Of a DNA stretch of 64,000 bases, positions 61,020-64,000 are shown one piece after another. The stretch is from Duganella rivi (GTDB lineage Bacteria; Pseudomonadota; Gammaproteobacteria; Burkholderiales; Burkholderiaceae_D). Numbering within the stretch: the first letter of the stretch is position 1; each line of letters begins with the position of its first letter. The notes beneath the pieces were generated by a model that saw nothing but the letters and a program-made list of their open reading frames with translations, did no database searches and was not told the DNA's origin. A program made the position numbers and the translations under genes. The stretch is taken from assembly GCF_009857435.1 (NCBI RefSeq), contig NZ_WWCK01000005.1, forward strand, positions 558,001-622,000. The letters are read 5' to 3'.

Positions 61020-62111
61020 CTAAACAGAATGGCAGTCCAGCGCCCATTCCACGTGCTCGCGCACCAGCGGCGATGGATCGTCGCGCCGCGCCAACAGCGC
61101 GGCCACGATGACAGCATCGCCCTTGGCGCCGGCCGCCGCCGCGTTGCCCAAGCCGACCGCAATATTGCGCAGCCAGCGTTCATGGCCGATGCGGCGTATC
61201 GGGCTGCCTTCCATCTTGCGATTGAACTCCTCCTCGCTCCACGCGAACAGCTCCACCATGGAAGCGTGGCCCAGGCCATGGCGTTCGTCGAAGTCCGGCA
61301 GCACGGCGCGCTGTGCGAACTTATTCCACGGACAGGCGGTCTGGCAGTCGTCGCAGCCGTAGATGCGGTTGCCGATCAGCGGCCGCATCTCCAGCGGAAT
61401 CGCGTTTTTCAACTCGATAGTGAGGTAGGAGATGCAGCGCCGCGCATCGAGCTTGCCTGGCCCGAGGATGGCCTGCGTCGGACAGGCGGTGATGCACGCC
61501 GAGCACTGGCCGCAGTGCGCGCCAGTCGGCTCATCGACCGGCAGCGGCAAGTCGACCAGGAATTCACCCATGAAGAACATGGAGCCGGCGGTACGCGACA
61601 GCAGCAAGGTGTGCTTGCCGCGCCAGCCCAAGCCGGCCTTCTCGGCCAACGGCAGTTCCATCACCGGCGCCGAATCGGTGAACACGCGGTAGCCGAAATC
61701 GCCGATTTCCGCTTTCACCTTGTCGGCCAGCTGCTGCAAGCGGGCGCGCAGCACCTTGTGGTAGTCCCTGCCGCGCGCATAGACCGAGATCACAGCCGCA
61801 CCGGGATCGGCCAAGCGCGCCAGTTCGCGCTCTCTCCATTCGCTTTCCGTGTCCCTCGGCAGATAGTTCATGCGGGCGCTGACCACCCGGATAGTGCCCG
61901 GCACCAGCTCTGCGGGACGGGCGCGTTTCATGCCGTGAGCGGCCATATAGTCCATTTCGCCGTGCATGCCGGCGTCCAGCCACGCTTGCAGGCCGGCTTC
62001 GGCGTGACTGAGGTCGACGTCGGTGATACGGATTTCGGCAAAGCCCAGCTCCACACCCCAGCGCTTGATGCTGAAGGCAAGTTCGGCTAAATTGGTTTCA
62101 TTGAGGGACAT
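61020..62111 (-). CDS. queG: Epoxyqueuosine reductase QueG
   Basis: A 363-residue cobalamin-dependent iron-sulfur enzyme that makes the last step of queuosine synthesis on tRNA. Two [4Fe-4S] motifs: HCGQCSACITACPTQAI and GCDDCQTACPWNKF. N-terminal domain WGVELGFAEIRITDVDL and ARGRDYHKVLRARL; C-terminal HEAT-like repeat region. The start is set at ATG 62111; a longer frame to 62153 would enter the divergent promoter region. Divergent from tsaE. Confidence 0.94.
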   Translation of the reverse strand: MSLNETNLAELAFSIKRWGVELGFAEIRITDVDLSHAEAGLQAWLDAGMHGEMDYMAAHGMKRARPAELVPGTIRVVSARMNYLPRDTESEWRERELARLADPGAAVISVYARGRDYHKVLRARLQQLADKVKAEIGDFGYRVFTDSAPVMELPLAEKAGLGWRGKHTLLLSRTAGSMFFMGEFLVDLPLPVDEPTGAHCGQCSACITACPTQAILGPGKLDARRCISYLTIELKNAIPLEMRPLIGNRIYGCDDCQTACPWNKFAQRAVLPDFDERHGLGHASMVELFAWSEEEFNRKMEGSPIRRIGHERWLRNIAVGLGNAAAAGAKGDAVIVAALLARRDDPSPLVREHVEWALDCHSV

Positions 62112-62168
62112 CGGGCGCGGGCTAGAAGGTACAATGGCTGGCGATCCAACCAACCGTTATTTTATTCG

Positions 62169-62654
62169 ATGCAGCACTTCACAGCCCATCTCCACGACGA
62201 AGAAGGCACCGCCGCCCTTGGCGCGGCACTGGCGCGCGCGCTTGCGCCCGGCCTTTCGGTCCACCTGCACGGCGATCTGGGCGCCGGCAAAACCGCCCTC
62301 ACCCGCGCCCTGCTGCACGCGGCGGGCCATACCGGCACGGTGAAAAGCCCGACCTACACCCTGTCGGAACCGTACAGCATCCAGCTCGGCAGCCGCGCCG
62401 TCAGCGTGATCCACTTCGACTTGTACCGCATGTCCAGTCCCGAGGAATTCCTCGACGCAGGCTTCCGCGAAGACTTCAACGGCGACAACATCTGCATCGT
62501 CGAATGGCCCGAAAAGGCCGAAGGCGTGCTGCCGCCGCCTGATTTGAACGTGTTTTTGACTGTGGCGGGCCACGGTCGTGATGTAGAATTGCAGGCGTCC
62601 ACCGCCTTGGGTAACTCATGCCTTCAACGCCTCAAATTCGCGCCCAATATGTGA
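62169..62654 (+). CDS. tsaE: tRNA threonylcarbamoyladenosine ATPase TsaE
   Basis: A 161-residue P-loop ATPase that drives the TsaB-TsaD complex in t6A synthesis. Walker A is HGDLGAGKTALTRALL; KSPTYTLSEPY, IHFDLYRMSSPEEFLD and CIVEWPEKAEGVLPPPDL follow, as expected for the family. The 3' end overlaps amiC by 37 nt, indicating coupled translation. Confidence 0.95.
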   Translation: MQHFTAHLHDEEGTAALGAALARALAPGLSVHLHGDLGAGKTALTRALLHAAGHTGTVKSPTYTLSEPYSIQLGSRAVSVIHFDLYRMSSPEEFLDAGFREDFNGDNICIVEWPEKAEGVLPPPDLNVFLTVAGHGRDVELQASTALGNSCLQRLKFAPNM

Positions 62655-63967
62655 GCCGCCGCACCGTCCTGAAGGCCGGCGCCACCCTGCTGCTCTCCGT
62701 GACCGTTCCGCTGCGCGCCCATGCCGCGCAAATTCTCGCCGTGCGCGTGTGGCCGGCCGAGGACTATACCCGCGTCACGCTGGAAAACGACACTGATCTC
62801 AAGGCCACCCACTTCATCGTCAAAGACCCGGAACGCATGGTGGTCGATATCGAAGGGCTGGAGCTGAATCCGACCTTGAAATCGCTGGTCGCCAAGATCC
62901 AGTCGAACGACCCGTACATCAAGCAGGTGCGCGTGGGCCAGAACCGCCCGAACGTGGTGCGGCTGGTGTTCGACCTGAAAGAAGAAGTGACGCCGCAGGT
63001 GTTCACGCTGGCACCGGCCGGTAATTACAAGCACCGCCTGATTTTCGACCTGTATCCGAACAAGCCGGTCGACCCCATCGCCGCCATGATTGAAAAGGGC
63101 GACTGGTCAGATCCAGCACCGGCGGCGCCTGCGCCAACGCCTAAGGAACAACTGGCCGAACTGAAGCCCGACCTCAAGGCAGAGCCGCGCGAGGAGCTGA
63201 AGAACGAGCTCAAAACCGCCGAGAAGTTGGACAAGTTAGACAAGAGCGGCAAGCTGGTACGCATGATCACCATCGCGCTCGATCCCGGCCACGGCGGCGA
63301 GGACCCCGGCGCCTCCGGCAAAAACGGCAGCCGCGAAAAAGACATCGTGCTGTCCATTGCCAAGCGCCTCAAGGCCAAGCTGGAAGACGTCCCGAATATC
63401 CGCGTGATGCTTACGCGTGACGGCGACTACTTCGTCCCACTCGGCACCCGCGTGGAAAAAGCACGCAAGGTGCAAGCCGACCTGTTCGTCTCCATCCACG
63501 CCGACGCTTTCGTGCAGCCTACCGCGCGCGGTTCGTCGGTGTTCGTGCTGTCGGAAAAAGGCGCCACTTCATCGGCGGCGCGCTGGCTGGCGGACAAGGA
63601 AAATCTCGCCGACACCATCGGCGGCGTCAACGTCAAAAACCATGACAAGCAACTGGCTAGCGTGTTGTTCGACCTGTCCACCACGGCGCAGATCAACGAC
63701 AGCATGAAGCTGGGCCGCTCCGTGCTGGGCGAAATCGGCGGCATCAACCGCCTGCACAAAGGTTCGGTCGAACAGGCCGGCTTCGCGGTGCTGAAAGCGC
63801 CGGACATTCCTTCCATCCTGATCGAGACGGCCTTCATCTCCAACCCGGAAGAGGAAGCCAAGCTGCTGGACGAGGCGTACCAGAACAAACTGGCCGACGC
63901 CATCGTTACCGGCATCCGCCGTTATTTCGCAAAGAACCCACCGCTGGCAAAGAACCGGCTGACCTAA
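62618..63967 (+). CDS. amiC: N-acetylmuramoyl-L-alanine amidase AmiC
   Basis: A 449-residue periplasmic amidase that splits septal peptidoglycan. A twin-arginine leader (SRRTVLKAGATLLLSVTV) fits the Tat export known for AmiC. An AMIN domain (about 40-150), a Lys/Glu-rich linker and the Amidase_3 domain follow. Zinc ligands lie in IALDPGHGGEDPGA, the Glu after it, and LFVSIHADAF; the catalytic Glu is in ILIETAFISNPEEE. It overlaps tsaE and precedes the probable mutL start. Confidence 0.94.
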   Translation: MPSTPQIRAQYVSRRTVLKAGATLLLSVTVPLRAHAAQILAVRVWPAEDYTRVTLENDTDLKATHFIVKDPERMVVDIEGLELNPTLKSLVAKIQSNDPYIKQVRVGQNRPNVVRLVFDLKEEVTPQVFTLAPAGNYKHRLIFDLYPNKPVDPIAAMIEKGDWSDPAPAAPAPTPKEQLAELKPDLKAEPREELKNELKTAEKLDKLDKSGKLVRMITIALDPGHGGEDPGASGKNGSREKDIVLSIAKRLKAKLEDVPNIRVMLTRDGDYFVPLGTRVEKARKVQADLFVSIHADAFVQPTARGSSVFVLSEKGATSSAARWLADKENLADTIGGVNVKNHDKQLASVLFDLSTTAQINDSMKLGRSVLGEIGGINRLHKGSVEQAGFAVLKAPDIPSILIETAFISNPEEEAKLLDEAYQNKLADAIVTGIRRYFAKNPPLAKNRLT

Positions 63968-63984
63968 AGAGCTAAGAGAGAGAC

Positions 63985-64000
63985 ATGGCTGTAGTAACGA
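63985..64000 (+). CDS. mutL: Start of next gene, probably DNA mismatch repair protein MutL
   Basis: Only five codons (MAVVT) are visible, after GAGAGAGAC. The call rests on the common order tsaE-amiC-mutL in related genomes and not on sequence. Confidence 0.4.

Noticed and set aside
1..64000. CRISPR arrays, rRNA genes, complete prophage or biosynthetic gene cluster
   Set aside because: Searched by eye on both strands; no spaced direct-repeat array, no rRNA stretch, and no phage structural or assembly-line gene was found.

Overview
The window reads as a chromosome segment of a beta-proteobacterium of the Oxalobacteraceae (Duganella/Massilia/Janthinobacterium type). Grounds: high GC, the order rpsU-yqeY-dnaG-rpoD, the run queG / tsaE-amiC-(mutL start), a divergent argO/argP pair, abundant c-di-GMP genes and GGGGTCAG-type palindromic repeats. 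Species assignment is inference; no rRNA is present.

Layout. 1-3120: two acyltransferase-3 genes (the first cut by the window edge) and an RhlE-like DEAD-box helicase. 3259-13390: signalling and uptake (beta-propeller diguanylate cyclase, a 51-residue Oxidored-like protein, chemoreceptor, TonB-dependent receptor, small exported protein, PAS-GGDEF-EAL protein). 13502-21875: argO/argP, a YhhN protein coupled to a DOT1-like methyltransferase, a DUF5710 protein, a Gfo/Idh/MocA oxidoreductase, and a soluble histidine kinase overlapping a periplasmic solute-binding protein. 21844-25153: accessory region with a RelE-like toxin/HTH antitoxin pair, then a tRNA-Ile(CAU) locus that has been invaded. 25198-30545: macromolecular synthesis operon rpsU-yqeY-dnaG-rpoD. 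30686-43316: mostly housekeeping (BaiN-like flavoprotein, YbiB, AroG, TsaD, SDR, PlsY, YbaK, DsbA-family and others). 43415-47799: RND efflux pair. 48011-49682: xerD and ogt. 50041-55671: TRAP dicarboxylate transporter dctPQM facing a DctS/DctR-type two-component system. 55729-64000: CPBP protease, two unknown proteins, DUF885 protein, MASE1-GGDEF cyclase, queG, tsaE, amiC, and the first codons of what is probably mutL.

The most unusual part is 22628-25153. One tRNA-Ile(CAU) gene is broken in its anticodon loop: its 5' half, with an intact promoter, lies at 25113-25153 and its 3' half, with an intact terminator, at 22628-22675. A 10-bp core is repeated at both junctions, and a 25-bp arm-type repeat lies just inside each end. 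Between the halves sit an IS21-family remnant, a truncated AT-rich gene, and a second complete tRNA-Ile(CAU) gene. That second tRNA is itself interrupted in the anticodon loop by a 205-nt group I intron closely resembling the Azoarcus tRNA-Ile ribozyme. So the only intact tRNA-Ile(CAU) here is element-borne and must be spliced to function. The intron also divides the very core sequence at which the element appears to have integrated.

Smaller points of interest: a perfect 82-bp palindrome before plsY, a NirD-like protein lacking the Rieske cluster region, a chemoreceptor Shine-Dalgarno locked in a perfect hairpin, a structured rpoD leader of about 330 nt, and a possible small RNA near 49750-49990.
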